Notes under the pieces: generated by a model
Seen by the model: the letters and a program-made list of their open reading frames with translations, nothing else
What the model was told of the DNA's origin: nothing
Databases searched by the model: none
NCBI RefSeq assembly: GCF_024519315.1
Contig: NZ_JANIIC010000048.1
Span: 1-64,000, forward strand
Reading direction: 5' to 3'
Length of the DNA stretch: 64,000 nucleotides
DNA from: Streptomyces malaysiensis subsp. samsunensis
GTDB lineage: Bacteria; Actinomycetota; Actinomycetes; Streptomycetales; Streptomycetaceae
Shown: in pieces, positions 22,496 to 31,526 of the stretch
How the letters are laid out: the number at the start of each line of letters is the position of its first letter
Position numbering within the stretch: position 1 is the stretch's first letter
Made by a program: the position numbers and the translations under genes

Positions 22496-25081
22496 ATGGC
22501 CACGACCCCCCCGACCCAGGAAGAGACCGAAGACAACGCTCCCCCGGAGCTGACCGGACTGCGCGCGCGGATGGCCCAGATGCACAACCCGGGCCTCTAC
22601 GTCGGCTCCGGCCTCGGCATCGCCTCCGGCTGGCTGTCCGGTGACCCGCTGCTGTACACCACGCTCGGCACCACCGGCGTCGCGGCCGGCTGGACCGCGC
22701 TCGGCATGAACCCCGGCCCGTGGCGCTGGCTGCCCGGGCAGGGCGAGCCGTGGGAGTGGATGAACCGCAGCAGCCGGCGCGGCTACCGGCGCCGGGTCCG
22801 CCGCATGCGCCGCCGCCTCGGCCTCGACCACGCGTACGGTCCCGCCGTCGGCCCCGACGGCCTGCTCGTGCCAACCGTCGGCATCGCCGACGGCTGGCGC
22901 CACCGCGACGACCGTGCCGCCCTGGTCCGTGCGGCGAAAGCCGACGCCTACCGCAAGCGCTCCGCGACGCTGCGCGCCATCTGGGCCAAGGGCCTTCCCG
23001 ACTGGGAGCGCGGCTGGTGGCGCCGCTACAGCCCCGTGGAGATGGCGCTGCGGGCCGGCCCGCTCGCGGCGATCCCCGCCAGCAGCTACATCGACGTGCC
23101 CTGGTGGGCCCGCCTCCTCGTCGCCTCCACCGCGGCGACCTGGGGAGCGCGGATGTGGGCGCTGCCGGACTCTGCGGCGCCCGCGGCCGACGAACACCCG
23201 GACGGCCTGGACGGCATCGACTGGTACCTGGCCCGCTGGGCTGAGTGGATCGCCTGCGACCAGGGCCCGCTGCCCGCGTCCAAGCTCACCGACGTCCGTC
23301 TGGACGAGGACCGGCTGACCGCGATCATCGTCTCCACCACCGCCCGGCCCGCCCTCGGCGTCGGCCAGGACGCGGTGTCGATCGCGTTCGAGGTACCGCC
23401 GCGGGCGGTGAACATCTACCGTCCTGACGACATGGCCGCCTCCCGCGCCAAGCTCAGTGTCAAACTGCGCAACAGGACTGGCGAGCTGGACATGGACGAC
23501 CTGTCGGCCGTGTGGGAGGAATACAGCCCCTACCACGGCAGCGAGCTGTACGACGCGGAGGAGACCGAGTTCGGCCGGCGCTTCAAGCTGCTGATGCCGC
23601 GCCGGGGTTCCTCGGTCGCCGACGTGCAGGCCCTCGCCATCGCCCAGGCCCTCGACATGGACGGCGCGGACGCCGTCTCCCACCTGCACCTGCGGGTGAT
23701 CGACGCCCGCCGCGTCGAGGTCAACGAGATGTCCATCAACCCGCTCCAGGACGGCGTCCCCCTGGACCCGAACGCGCTGGTCATGGACGACCGGGGCTAC
23801 GTCACGGTCGGCAAGGACATCTACGGCGACCCCGCCCGGTGGCGCCTGATGATCCCCAACGAGGGGAAATTCGGGCTCACCGGCCAGCAGGGCATGTCCG
23901 CCGTGCACTCCTTCTCCTCCGGCACCACCGGCTCCGGCAAGAGCTCGCTGGAGGAGACCCTCCTGATCGCCCAAATGATCAACGGGATCGTCGGGTGGCT
24001 GGCCGACGGCAAGTACGGCGCCGGCTTCGCCTCCTGGACCCACGTGCTCGACTGGATGGTCAAGAGCCACTACGGCGCCATGCTCATGGGCCAGGCCGCC
24101 GTCGACGCCGGCAAGTTCCGCTTCTCGACCCAGATGAAGATGCAGTGGCAGGACGCCGACGGCTACGTCATGGACGGCCGCAGCTTCTTCGTCCCCGGCG
24201 AGCCGTTCGCCCCGATGCAGGTCACCTGGGACGAGTTCAACGAGATGGTGATGGACCCGGTCAAGGACCACGTCAACCCACTCCTGGCCTCCGCGTCCAA
24301 CCTCGGCCGCCAGACACGATCCGCCGGCATCGGCGCCCGGGTCTACGTCCAGATCCCCAACCTCGACTCCATCGGAACCAACAAGCACGCCAACGCCATC
24401 CGCGACATGCTCCAGTCCGGCAACATCAGCCTCTTCCGCACCGCACGCGCGGACATCGACGTGATGTCGCTCGGCTCCAGGACACCGAAGTTCCGCCTGG
24501 AGCCGATCCCGGAGAAGTTCCCCAACGGCTCCGGCACCGGCGGCCTGGGCTACATCGCCGACGGCGCCGACCAATACACCCAGTCCCGCATGATGTTCCA
24601 CCCCAACCCGGTGCGCGTCGCCCGCGAACTGCCCCGGCCGACCCTCACCACCTCCGAAGCAGACGCAATAGCCGACATGAGCCCCGCCGGCATCGCCTAC
24701 CTGCGGCGGGACGAGTACCGGCACATGGACGCCGGCGAGGAAGAGGCGTTCCTGCGCGACCTGGTCAAGCAGGAAGACGCCAAGCGCGGCAAGAACACGA
24801 CCGTCGTCGACCTCGCCCCCGTGCCGGCCATCCCGGGCGGCACGGACGTCGTCCTCGACGTCGAAGACGAGGACGAGGACCTGGACGTGCTGGTGCCGCC
24901 CAGTCGCTCCGAGCTCGTCTGGCACGCCGTCGACCGCGGTGCCCGACGCAACGGCGAGATCGCCAAGATCACCTCCCTGAAGCCGCCCAACGTCGCCAAC
25001 GCCACGAAGCGGCTGGAGCGCCTCGGAAAGCTCACCCAGGTCGATCGCGACTGGCACACCGTCGAGCCGATCGACGCCTGA
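22496..25081 (+). CDS. traB: TraB-like FtsK/SpoIIIE DNA translocase
   Basis: 861 residues. Two hydrophobic regions (about 38-70 and 185-220) anchor it. The motor has Walker A SGTTGSGKSSLEE near 473-485 and Walker B MQVTWDEFNEM near 575-585. The C-terminal 70 residues (ELVWHAVDRGARRNGEIAKI ... VANATKRLERLGKLTQVD) form a winged helix. This is the layout of Streptomyces TraB, a single hexameric pump that moves double-stranded plasmid DNA between hyphae after the winged helix reads octamer repeats in the clt locus. I found no clear clt octamers near the gene. ATG 22496 follows a GGAG site. Small membrane-protein genes follow. Confidence 0.82.
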   Translation: MATTPPTQEETEDNAPPELTGLRARMAQMHNPGLYVGSGLGIASGWLSGDPLLYTTLGTTGVAAGWTALGMNPGPWRWLPGQGEPWEWMNRSSRRGYRRRVRRMRRRLGLDHAYGPAVGPDGLLVPTVGIADGWRHRDDRAALVRAAKADAYRKRSATLRAIWAKGLPDWERGWWRRYSPVEMALRAGPLAAIPASSYIDVPWWARLLVASTAATWGARMWALPDSAAPAADEHPDGLDGIDWYLARWAEWIACDQGPLPASKLTDVRLDEDRLTAIIVSTTARPALGVGQDAVSIAFEVPPRAVNIYRPDDMAASRAKLSVKLRNRTGELDMDDLSAVWEEYSPYHGSELYDAEETEFGRRFKLLMPRRGSSVADVQALAIAQALDMDGADAVSHLHLRVIDARRVEVNEMSINPLQDGVPLDPNALVMDDRGYVTVGKDIYGDPARWRLMIPNEGKFGLTGQQGMSAVHSFSSGTTGSGKSSLEETLLIAQMINGIVGWLADGKYGAGFASWTHVLDWMVKSHYGAMLMGQAAVDAGKFRFSTQMKMQWQDADGYVMDGRSFFVPGEPFAPMQVTWDEFNEMVMDPVKDHVNPLLASASNLGRQTRSAGIGARVYVQIPNLDSIGTNKHANAIRDMLQSGNISLFRTARADIDVMSLGSRTPKFRLEPIPEKFPNGSGTGGLGYIADGADQYTQSRMMFHPNPVRVARELPRPTLTTSEADAIADMSPAGIAYLRRDEYRHMDAGEEEAFLRDLVKQEDAKRGKNTTVVDLAPVPAIPGGTDVVLDVEDEDEDLDVLVPPSRSELVWHAVDRGARRNGEIAKITSLKPPNVANATKRLERLGKLTQVDRDWHTVEPIDA

Positions 25082-25125
25082 CCCCCCCGCCCCCTTCCCC
25101 CTTTCACAGAAGTCGGAGATCAGCC

Positions 25126-25359
25126 ATGACATTCGCTCTCACCTCGTCCGGACTCGCCCTGCTCGTCGCCATCGGCATCGGCTGGTGGATGAAGAAGGAC
25201 AGCAGCTTCCGCAAGCGGGAGGTCGCCGTCGTCTCGGTGTTCTGGATTCTCGTGATGATGACGCCCCTCGGCACGTCAACCGTCGAGAAGGTCCAGGAGA
25301 TGTTCGGCAACGGAGCGGCCGGGCTCAGCGAGACCGTCAACAACGTCTCCTCCAAGTAA
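25126..25359 (+). CDS. Small two-helix membrane protein, 77 aa
   Basis: ATG 25126 with GGAG seven bases upstream. Two hydrophobic helices (TSSGLALLVAIGIGWWM and VAVVSVFWILVMMTPLG) are joined by a basic loop (KKDSSFRKRE), and the tail is polar. It lies 44 bp downstream of traB and is likely cotranscribed. Small membrane proteins beside traB are typical spread (Spd) functions, but sequence alone does not prove this. Confidence 0.65.
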   Translation: MTFALTSSGLALLVAIGIGWWMKKDSSFRKREVAVVSVFWILVMMTPLGTSTVEKVQEMFGNGAAGLSETVNNVSSK

Positions 25360-25372
25360 GAGGATGCCCCGC

Positions 25373-25412
25373 CAGCAGGGCGGCCCGCAGCGTACGGCGG
25401 GCCGCCCTGCTG
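25373..25412 (+). terminator. Strong perfect hairpin
   Basis: A 16-bp perfect stem (CAGCAGGGCGGCCCGC, 25373-25388, with 25397-25412) after the small membrane gene; likely the end of the traB unit. Confidence 0.85.
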
Positions 25413-25452
25413 CCGTTTCCACCGCCTTGGGCTTCACAGCAAGGAGCACTCC

Positions 25453-25980
25453 ATGGACGACCAGCGCGAACGCGGGCGGGAGTTGACGGCTCAGGAGCAT
25501 TTCGAGTCGATCAGACTGCTCGCCGATGGACTCAGCGGCAACAACCCCACCCCCACCGTGACCCGGTGGAAGGACACCGTTCCCGCGCCGACCCAACCCA
25601 CCGTGGGGGACGCCGTGCCCTTCGCCCAGCACGGACGACCCCCCATGTCCCTGAAGGCCACCGACCACGCCGCCCTTGTTGTCGTCTACACCTGGGGGTC
25701 GCTACCGGTCGGCGGCGCCATCTCCCTGGTGCTGTGGCAGCTGTCCAGCGTCAGCCCGATGCAGCTGGCCTTCGCCGGCCTGGGCGCCGCGGGAGTGGTC
25801 ATCGCGATCGGCGCCGCCGCCCGCATGATCGGGCGAGCCTTCCGGGACGGCGCCTCCGCCCTGCCTGACCACACGGTCAACCAGTACACCGGCACCGTCT
25901 ACGTGCAGCACACCGAACTGCACACCAACACCCGCGGATTCGGGCGGACCAACAACCAGATCACCGACGGCCAGCAGTAG
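25453..25980 (+). CDS. Two-helix membrane protein, 175 aa
   Basis: A polar N-terminal 65 residues precede two hydrophobic helices (ALVVVYTWGSLPVGGAISLV and LAFAGLGAAGVVIAIGAAA). A C-terminal polar tail has repeated Thr/Val strands (YTGTVYVQHTELHTNT). ATG 25453 has AAGGAG seven bases upstream. It follows the traB unit and may be a transfer-associated membrane factor. Family not recognised. Confidence 0.65.
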   Translation: MDDQRERGRELTAQEHFESIRLLADGLSGNNPTPTVTRWKDTVPAPTQPTVGDAVPFAQHGRPPMSLKATDHAALVVVYTWGSLPVGGAISLVLWQLSSVSPMQLAFAGLGAAGVVIAIGAAARMIGRAFRDGASALPDHTVNQYTGTVYVQHTELHTNTRGFGRTNNQITDGQQ

Positions 25981-26022
25981 CCAGCCCGCCGGACACCACC
26001 AGCTCACGACGCGCTGACGTCT

Positions 26023-26071
26023 GCCTGTCCGCCCTTCGACCCCCGCCACGGGGGCCGGGGGCGGGCAGGGA
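26023..26071 (+). terminator. Repeated terminator module, copy 1
   Basis: The arm GCCTGTCCGCCCTTCG (26023-26038) and a GGGGGCGGGCAGGGAGCCGG arm beginning near 26057 form a long hairpin after the 175-aa gene. The same two arms recur around a different loop at 27528-27582. Confidence 0.7.
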
Positions 26072-26108
26072 GCCGGACCAGCCACCCACCGACGGGATGA
26101 GGATGCAC

Positions 26109-26462
26109 ATGAACACCACGAATCCATCCGAGGACGAGACCGCGGCCGTGACCGCTCTCCTCCTGACACGCCACCCGCCAGCAACATTCGACACGACCGG
26201 CGCCGTCGCCACAGCAGGATTTCTCTGCTCCCCTGGCGCACCCGGCTCCGCGCAGACTCGCGTCTGCCACCGCGCCCCGTTCCCGAGCGCCTCCAACGGC
26301 CACTCCTTCGCCGACGTCGAGGCTGAGGAACACGTCCTCGTCGCCACCTACGCAGACCTGCTGCGCGAAGACGGCTGGACGGTCACCGAGCGACCCTCCG
26401 GCCGCCCCGGACTCCTCGTCTCGAAGAACACCGTCGTCGCCGGGGAACTGCTCCATGGCTGA
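26109..26462 (+). CDS. Hypothetical protein, 117 aa
   Basis: Of three nearby in-frame ATGs (26097, 26103, 26109), 26109 has GAGG six bases before it. The product has an ADVEAEEHVLVATYADLLRE helix and a closing WTVTERPSGRPGLLVSKN strand pair. It overlaps the next gene by 8 bp, so the two are coupled. No family recognised. Confidence 0.5.
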   Translation: MNTTNPSEDETAAVTALLLTRHPPATFDTTGAVATAGFLCSPGAPGSAQTRVCHRAPFPSASNGHSFADVEAEEHVLVATYADLLREDGWTVTERPSGRPGLLVSKNTVVAGELLHG

Positions 26463-26799
26463 CCACGACCCGCATCCGTTCAACTGCCCGGACTGCGCCG
26501 CCGCGCCGGGGCAACTGCACGAAGAGGGCTGCGACCACGCGCACTGCCCGGACACCGGCCGTCAGCGCGCGGTATGCGAACACGACGGCGCGTGCGCCAG
26601 CCGCTGGAGCGGCGACTTTGTCGGAGCCGCTGAATGCCGTGAGTGGGACTGGTGGCTCATCGAGGACCCCGAGCTCGGTCTCATTCCGTGCCCCGCCGGC
26701 ACCAAAGACGCCATTGAAGACTTCAACCGGCTGCTCACCCACGCCCGCTGGGACGCCCATCTGCAGCGCTACGTCCGCACCGACCTCACGACCACCTGA
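26455..26799 (+). CDS. Cys/His-rich small protein, 114 aa
   Basis: ATG 26455 overlaps the preceding gene by 8 bp. The start DHDPHPFNCPDCAAAPG, then HEEGCDHAHCPDTGRQR and CEHDGAC, give a dense Cys/His set likely to bind zinc. VGAAECREWDWW and a DFNRLLTHARWD helix follow. I recall similar proteins on Streptomyces plasmids, with no known function. Confidence 0.65.
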   Translation: MADHDPHPFNCPDCAAAPGQLHEEGCDHAHCPDTGRQRAVCEHDGACASRWSGDFVGAAECREWDWWLIEDPELGLIPCPAGTKDAIEDFNRLLTHARWDAHLQRYVRTDLTTT

Positions 26800-26841
26800 C
26801 GGTGCGCCGTCGTGCGCTCCGTGAAGAGAGGGACACCCACC

Positions 26842-27522
26842 ATGACCACCAACCCCGACGGCGGGAACGGCCACGAGCGTGCGCCCCGGTGGCACCGCTT
26901 ACACGAGGCCCTCGCCTGGATGGGCCACCGGACCGGCCAGGCGAGGGCGAGGCTGGCGCAGCTGTGGCAGTACGACACCGTCCGCCACATGGCCTTCAGT
27001 GCCTGCGTAACCCTCCTCGGCGCCTGGCTGCTGAGTCAGTTCATGCCGCACGTTCCTAGCTGGGCGGCGGTCGTCGACGGGATGCGGGCCACCATCGACG
27101 ACCCCGTACGGGGCTACCTCGCCACCCACACACAGGGGCTGCCCATCACCGCCGCCACGGCCTACAGCATCTGGAAGGCCCTCGGCTTCGCTGCCTTCGT
27201 CCTCGGGTTCTTCCACAACAGCTCTGCCCGGCTCGCCTGGACGGTGTGGGGTGCCGCCACCGTGATCATGGTGTGGATCGGGACCCCCGAGCCCGGCCGC
27301 CAGGTCGCCGCCGGAGTCGCCCTCCTGGGCTGGGCCGCTCTGTCCGTCCTGGCGCTGCGCGGCCTGCGTCTGCGACCGCCCGCCTTCGTCCACGTCGACG
27401 TGTACAACGAGGCGCCGCCCGCTCCCCAGGTGGAGGTCCACGTGGAGATCCACCTGCCGAGGACCGAGGCGACCCACTACATGCCCTACGGCCTCCCGTA
27501 CCTGCCGCCGTCGCCGAACTGA
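26842..27522 (+). CDS. Multi-pass membrane protein, 226 aa
   Basis: A soluble N-terminus of about 45 residues is followed by four hydrophobic helices: MAFSACVTLLGAWLLSQF, AYSIWKALGFAAFVLGFF, LAWTVWGAATVIMVWIG and VAAGVALLGWAALSVLAL. A tail with strands (FVHVDVYNE, QVEVHVEIHLP) ends it. ATG 26842 has GAGAGGG upstream. The repeated terminator module follows. Possibly part of the transfer membrane complex; inferred from location only. Confidence 0.65.
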   Translation: MTTNPDGGNGHERAPRWHRLHEALAWMGHRTGQARARLAQLWQYDTVRHMAFSACVTLLGAWLLSQFMPHVPSWAAVVDGMRATIDDPVRGYLATHTQGLPITAATAYSIWKALGFAAFVLGFFHNSSARLAWTVWGAATVIMVWIGTPEPGRQVAAGVALLGWAALSVLALRGLRLRPPAFVHVDVYNEAPPAPQVEVHVEIHLPRTEATHYMPYGLPYLPPSPN

Positions 27523-27527
27523 CGGCC

Positions 27528-27582
27528 GCCTGTCCGCCCTTCGGGCCCGGTCATCAGGTCCCGGGGGCGGGCAGGGAGCCGG
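27528..27582 (+). terminator. Repeated terminator module, copy 2
   Basis: GCCTGTCCGCCCTTCG (27528-27543) and GGGGGCGGGCAGGGAGCCGG from 27563 repeat the arms of the 26023 hairpin with a different loop (GGCCCGGTCATCAGGTCC). Confidence 0.7.
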
Positions 27583-27683
27583 AGCAGCCAACGCGCCGCT
27601 TCCCCCACCACCCCTTGGCAGGCCGGTCCCGAGCACGGCCAGCAACCGCCCGCCCGACCACAGCACACAAAGGACCCGTCGTG

Positions 27684-27938
27684 ATGCTGCCCCTCTCCAT
27701 CGCAATCCTCATCGTCGGCACCCTCTTCGTCCTGACCGGCCACGCCCGCAAGGGCCAACAGGTCAAGGCCAACATCGCTGCGATGAAAGAAGCCGAGGCC
27801 GCACTCGCCGCCAACTTGGACCGCGAGCGCGCCGCCGGGATCACCTACGAGACCACCGAGTACCGGCGCCTGAGCCGCGCTGCGAACGAGGCCGCAGCCA
27901 AGGTCCCGGTCCGCTACGGCGGCACCAAGCACAGCTGA
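27684..27938 (+). CDS. Small single-pass membrane protein, 84 aa
   Basis: MLPLSIAILIVGTLFVLTG is an N-terminal membrane helix, followed by a charged helical domain (KANIAAMKEAEAALAANLD). A GTG immediately upstream (27681) could also start it; AAGGA fits either. A hairpin-forming region (CCCCGGCGCCG/CGGCACCGGGG) lies at about 27975-28003. Confidence 0.6.
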   Translation: MLPLSIAILIVGTLFVLTGHARKGQQVKANIAAMKEAEAALAANLDRERAAGITYETTEYRRLSRAANEAAAKVPVRYGGTKHS

Positions 27939-28051
27939 CCCTCTACGGCTCTACACCGATCCGCCCCGAGGAACCCCGGCGCCGCGTCGCGGCACCGGGG
28001 TTCCTCTCCTCCGCCCCTGAAGGCGGAGGTTTTCCATGCAAGGAGTTCGTG

Positions 28052-28402
28052 ATGACGCTCGGCACCAGCACCGAGACATACGTGCTCGATACCGCACGCG
28101 ACGTCCAGCGCATCCTCGCCGGAATCAACGGCGACGCCGCCTACGCGGTCGAAACGCTCATCAGCGAGTACCTGGAGCTGCGCGACCAGGTCCAGCAGCT
28201 CAAGGACGGGCTGCCCCAGCACCACACCGACCCCGAACTGTGCCCCGCCTGCGACGCGTTGGAACAGCTGTGCCCCTACCACTTGGGACGGGCCGAGGGC
28301 TGGATCGAGCTCTCCAAGGCGGTACGCCTCGTGGCGGGCGATGACTCCACCTACGCCACGCTCGTCATGGAGCACGCGGACGCGGCAGGGGACGACGTAT
28401 GA
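28052..28402 (+). CDS. Hypothetical Cys-containing protein, 116 aa
   Basis: AAGGAG lies six bases before ATG 28052. Helical N-terminus (DTARDVQRILAGINGDAAYA), then a LELRDQVQQLKDG coiled segment and ELCPACDALEQLCPYH, a CxxC ... C cluster. It overlaps the next gene as ATGA, so the pair is coupled and both carry possible zinc ligands. Unknown function. Confidence 0.6.
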   Translation: MTLGTSTETYVLDTARDVQRILAGINGDAAYAVETLISEYLELRDQVQQLKDGLPQHHTDPELCPACDALEQLCPYHLGRAEGWIELSKAVRLVAGDDSTYATLVMEHADAAGDDV

Positions 28403-28752
28403 CGGTCGCCACCGACACCACGCTCTCCACGACAGCGGCCTTGAGCACGCCCCAGGACGACACCGGCCACGACGTCGACGCCGCGATCACCGCCCCGGAG
28501 GCCGCGGGGAACGCGGCCCTGGCCGCCGTACGGACAGGGAACCGCGAAGCCGCCCAGCGGATCATCGCCGAGATGCTCCCTGACGAGCGCGCCGACCTCG
28601 CCGACCACGTTGAGGAACTCCGCAAGCTGCTCGGCCCGACCTGCGCCGAGTGCGGCGCACTCACCGAACTCGGCACCTGCACCACCGATCCCTTCAGCGC
28701 GGAGTGCCGTTTCCTCTGCAGCCGCTGCACCGCCGCCCGCCGCACCCGCTGA
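28399..28752 (+). CDS. Hypothetical Cys-rich-tail protein, 117 aa
   Basis: Starts inside the previous stop (ATGA). The N-terminal half is Thr/Ala-rich and helical. The C-terminal 35 residues form a zinc-ribbon-like module: PTCAECGALTELGTC ... AECRFLCSRC. Likely acts with its coupled partner. Family not recognised. Confidence 0.6.
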   Translation: MTVATDTTLSTTAALSTPQDDTGHDVDAAITAPEAAGNAALAAVRTGNREAAQRIIAEMLPDERADLADHVEELRKLLGPTCAECGALTELGTCTTDPFSAECRFLCSRCTAARRTR

Positions 28753-28833
28753 ACGACCCCACCGGGGCAGCCGCCTCAGGCCTCACCGGACTGCCGCGCG
28801 CTGTCACCCCACCTCGACAAGGAGCCCAAGCCC

Positions 28834-29412
28834 ATGGTCCTCGCGCTGTTCCGCCGCACCCGTGACGCGTCCACCGAGCCCCCGGTCATCGAGCCGTGGC
28901 CGGAGCTCGGCGAGACCTGGATGCCCGAAGGCGTCACCGTCATCGAGCGGCACTGGAATCAGGCGATGAGCGCGATCGTCCTCGTCTACTCCGCCGACGC
29001 CAGCTGCTACCACCACGTCGTGGCCTGTCTCGGATGCCACTTCAGCGCCGTGCAAGACCCGGACTCCGCATACAGTTCCGGCCTGAAGCTGACGGACGCG
29101 AACCGGATCGCCACCGAGCACGCCACCAGCTGCCGGGCACTGTCCCGCGCCATCCCGGACCGACCGGACGACGACAGCGCCCGCGAACAGTTACGCAAGT
29201 GGGCGCTCAGCTGGCAGCGCAAGGCCGACAAGGTCCAGATCATGGTCAGCTACTTCGACCGTCACCGTCTCACCCTCCAGCGCAGCAACGAGTGGATCGA
29301 GGCCGAGCTCCAGCAACTGGCCGTGGACCGGCCCGACGTCTTCGCCGTACAGCGCAGCGACTACGAACACACGACCTTCTACTACTACGTCCTGTCCCCG
29401 CCTGAGAACTGA
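28834..29412 (+). CDS. Hypothetical protein, 192 aa
   Basis: ATG 28834 with AAGGAG nine bases upstream. The protein has HHVVACLGCHFSAVQ and EHATSCRALSRAIP, two Cys/His segments with the look of a HxxxC/CxxC zinc site. A WALSWQRKADKVQIMVSYFD helix and an aromatic C-terminus (FYYYVLSPP) follow. I recognise similar plasmid proteins but no function. Confidence 0.6.
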   Translation: MVLALFRRTRDASTEPPVIEPWPELGETWMPEGVTVIERHWNQAMSAIVLVYSADASCYHHVVACLGCHFSAVQDPDSAYSSGLKLTDANRIATEHATSCRALSRAIPDRPDDDSAREQLRKWALSWQRKADKVQIMVSYFDRHRLTLQRSNEWIEAELQQLAVDRPDVFAVQRSDYEHTTFYYYVLSPPEN

Positions 29413-29564
29413 CCAGCCCGTACGGCCTCGCCCGCTCGCCGCTGGCAGCTTTCGCGGACCACGCACGGCCCGCACGACATCCGACGCCCTCCCCGGCCAC
29501 GGGAGGGCGCTCTTGCGTTCAGTGCCTGCTGCTGAACCCACCACGAGATCAGGAGAGATCCACC

Positions 29565-30287
29565 ATGAGCGAGATCACTAGGACCATCCCGGCCGGGCTG
29601 CGCTGCTGGTCGGTGAGCTGGCCGGAGTACACGCCCGCGGACGTCACACCGCCCGAGCTGCTGTCCACGGCTCTGGCCGAGCACGTGCCCGGCTGGGCCG
29701 AAGGCGCCCCGACGCCGACCGACGTCCACGACTGGGACCGCCGGCGGGCGAACGCGCTCGTGCCGTTCGAGCTGGACGCGCGGGGCTGGCCCCTGCACCC
29801 GCATGGGCGCACTGGACGTACCGGCCGCAACCTTGGCAAGTGGGGCGAGAACGCCGCCGCCGACCCGATCGTGGTCGCGGGCAGCGGCCAGGAGCGCCGG
29901 GTACTACTGATCCTCCGGGACGACATCCACGTGGAGGCGATTCCGGGCGGCATGGTCGACCCGGGCGAGACCGCCCCGGCCGCTCTGCGCCGCGAGCTGC
30001 GTGAGGAGACCGGCGTCGACCTGTCCGACCACCGCCCGATCATCCTCGGCCAGGACCTCGTGGACGACTGGCGCAACTCGGATCACGCGTGGGTCGCTTC
30101 CACCAGCGCGCTCTACCATCTGCCCGCCACCGTGACCGCGATCGCGGCCACCGACGCCCTCGACGCCAACTGGTGGCCGTTCGGCTCGCTCGACCAACTC
30201 GATGCCGCGATCACCGCCGCCGGACGCACCCTCTACGCCGCGCACCGGCCCCTCCTGCAGCGCGCCCTTGACCACCTCGCCCAGTAA
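29565..30287 (+). CDS. NUDT9-like Nudix hydrolase (ADP-ribose pyrophosphatase type)
   Basis: 240 residues with a complete Nudix box, GGMVDPGETAPAALRRELRE then ETGV at about 127-150, matching Gx5Ex7REUxEExGU, whose glutamates hold the catalytic metals. Just before it, GRTGRTGRNLGKWGENAAAD matches the region preceding the box in NUDT9-type ADP-ribose pyrophosphatases, which cleave ADP-ribose to AMP and ribose-5-phosphate. A role in NAD/ADP-ribose turnover on the plasmid is inferred. ATG 29565 sits downstream of AGGAGAG. Next gene 26 bp downstream. Confidence 0.82.
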   Translation: MSEITRTIPAGLRCWSVSWPEYTPADVTPPELLSTALAEHVPGWAEGAPTPTDVHDWDRRRANALVPFELDARGWPLHPHGRTGRTGRNLGKWGENAAADPIVVAGSGQERRVLLILRDDIHVEAIPGGMVDPGETAPAALRRELREETGVDLSDHRPIILGQDLVDDWRNSDHAWVASTSALYHLPATVTAIAATDALDANWWPFGSLDQLDAAITAAGRTLYAAHRPLLQRALDHLAQ

Positions 30288-30313
30288 CCCACCGAACCCG
30301 GCAGGAGGCATCC

Positions 30314-31384
30314 ATGGCTGACATCCCAGCCACACCGACCGATCGCACGTGGCATCCGGTCACAATCGGCACTGGACACGGCCGTAACAGCGTCATCTGG
30401 CACGACGACCGCGTTGGCCAGCCCAACCGCTGGAAGAAGACCGGACGCGTCCTCGTGCCCCATCTCTTCCACCACCTGGTGCCGGAGTACTTCATCACCC
30501 GCGTCCTGGACGTGATGGAGGCCAACCCGACCATCACCTTCGTCGTCCCGACAGAACACGCGGTCAGGATGCGCGACTTCGTCCAGAAGCGCGAGGCCGG
30601 GATGCGGCAGCACGCCGCCCGGTTCGATGGCCCGCCGGACGACGGCCTGCACGCCAGCCCGGCTGCCAAGTCCGCTCGGGCCCGCGCCGCGAAGCCCCCG
30701 GCGAACATCTGGCTCGCGGTGACGGTCAACGACCAATGGACGGCCAAGACGCGCATCCGCGCGCTGCTGGAGACTCCGGCCGAAACCAGGGTCATCGTCT
30801 GCGAGCCGCTGACCAGTCCCGTCGACCTGAACCCGTTCCTGACCGAGCGCCGCGACGTCACGCACCTGGATGCCGACGCGCCGGAGGACGCCGTCGTCGA
30901 CGGCATGGTGCGCCACGGCGACCAGTGGCACCGCACCGAACGCCTGCACTGGGTCATCGCCGGAGGCGGGTTCGGGCCCAACGCCCGCCCCCTGCACCCG
31001 CAGTGGGCCCGCGACCTCCGCGACGCGTGCGCGCAGCACGACGTGCCGTTCTTCTTCACGCAGCACGGCGACTACCTCACGGCGCCCGTCGTCGACGACC
31101 CGGCATTCGGCGGTGGCCGCGCCTACGACGACCCCCTGCACGGAGGCCGCAGCTCGGCCTCGCTCCGCGAGCGAGGCCCCAGCCGCACGTTCCGCTCGGG
31201 CCCGTGGCGCGCGATGGTGCCGGGCGACCGCACCCGACACACCTGGATGCTCGACCAGGACACCATCGCCGTCCGCGTCGGCAGGAAGTCCGCCGGCCGC
31301 GAGCTCGACGGCCAGCTCCACGACGCCGTACCCGACTCCTCGACGGCCACGAGGCCGTCCGCTGAGTCGGCGGCCACGCACTGA
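30314..31384 (+). CDS. DUF5131 (phage Gp37/Gp68-like) protein, 356 aa
   Basis: LHWVIAGGGFGPNARPLHPQ, then WARDLRDACAQHDVPFFFTQ and HGDYL match the C-terminal half of DUF5131 proteins, TIM-barrel-like proteins of phages and plasmids with unknown chemistry. The N-terminal GWNPVTGC-type cysteine motif seen in the family is absent here; this copy begins TWHPVTIGTGHGRNSVIWHD. It also has a basic insertion near residues 100-135. A second, frameshifted DUF5131 gene lies at 43971. ATG 30314 has GGAGG upstream; likely transcribed with the Nudix gene. Confidence 0.65.
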   Translation: MADIPATPTDRTWHPVTIGTGHGRNSVIWHDDRVGQPNRWKKTGRVLVPHLFHHLVPEYFITRVLDVMEANPTITFVVPTEHAVRMRDFVQKREAGMRQHAARFDGPPDDGLHASPAAKSARARAAKPPANIWLAVTVNDQWTAKTRIRALLETPAETRVIVCEPLTSPVDLNPFLTERRDVTHLDADAPEDAVVDGMVRHGDQWHRTERLHWVIAGGGFGPNARPLHPQWARDLRDACAQHDVPFFFTQHGDYLTAPVVDDPAFGGGRAYDDPLHGGRSSASLRERGPSRTFRSGPWRAMVPGDRTRHTWMLDQDTIAVRVGRKSAGRELDGQLHDAVPDSSTATRPSAESAATH

Positions 31385-31491
31385 CCGCTCGGCTGCCGAA
31401 ATGGACCGCCGGTGAAGTGCCCACGGCGTCACCGGCCTCCGACTCCACCAACACCCGTCCACGACTGGCACGGGTGACGGAAACACCCCAC

Positions 31492-31526
31492 GGGCGGCGG
31501 GCGCGGGTACACCGCGCCCGCCGCCC
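31492..31526 (+). terminator. Strong perfect hairpin
   Basis: A 15-bp perfect stem (GGGCGGCGGGCGCGG, 31492-31506, with 31512-31526) and a 5-nt loop between the DUF5131 gene and the next start. Confidence 0.85.

Noticed and set aside
21995..25132. Very long minus-strand open frame opposite traB
   Set aside because: Antisense frame with Gly/Val/His/Asp-rich composition produced by high GC; no family motifs and no ribosome site, while the plus frame encodes TraB.
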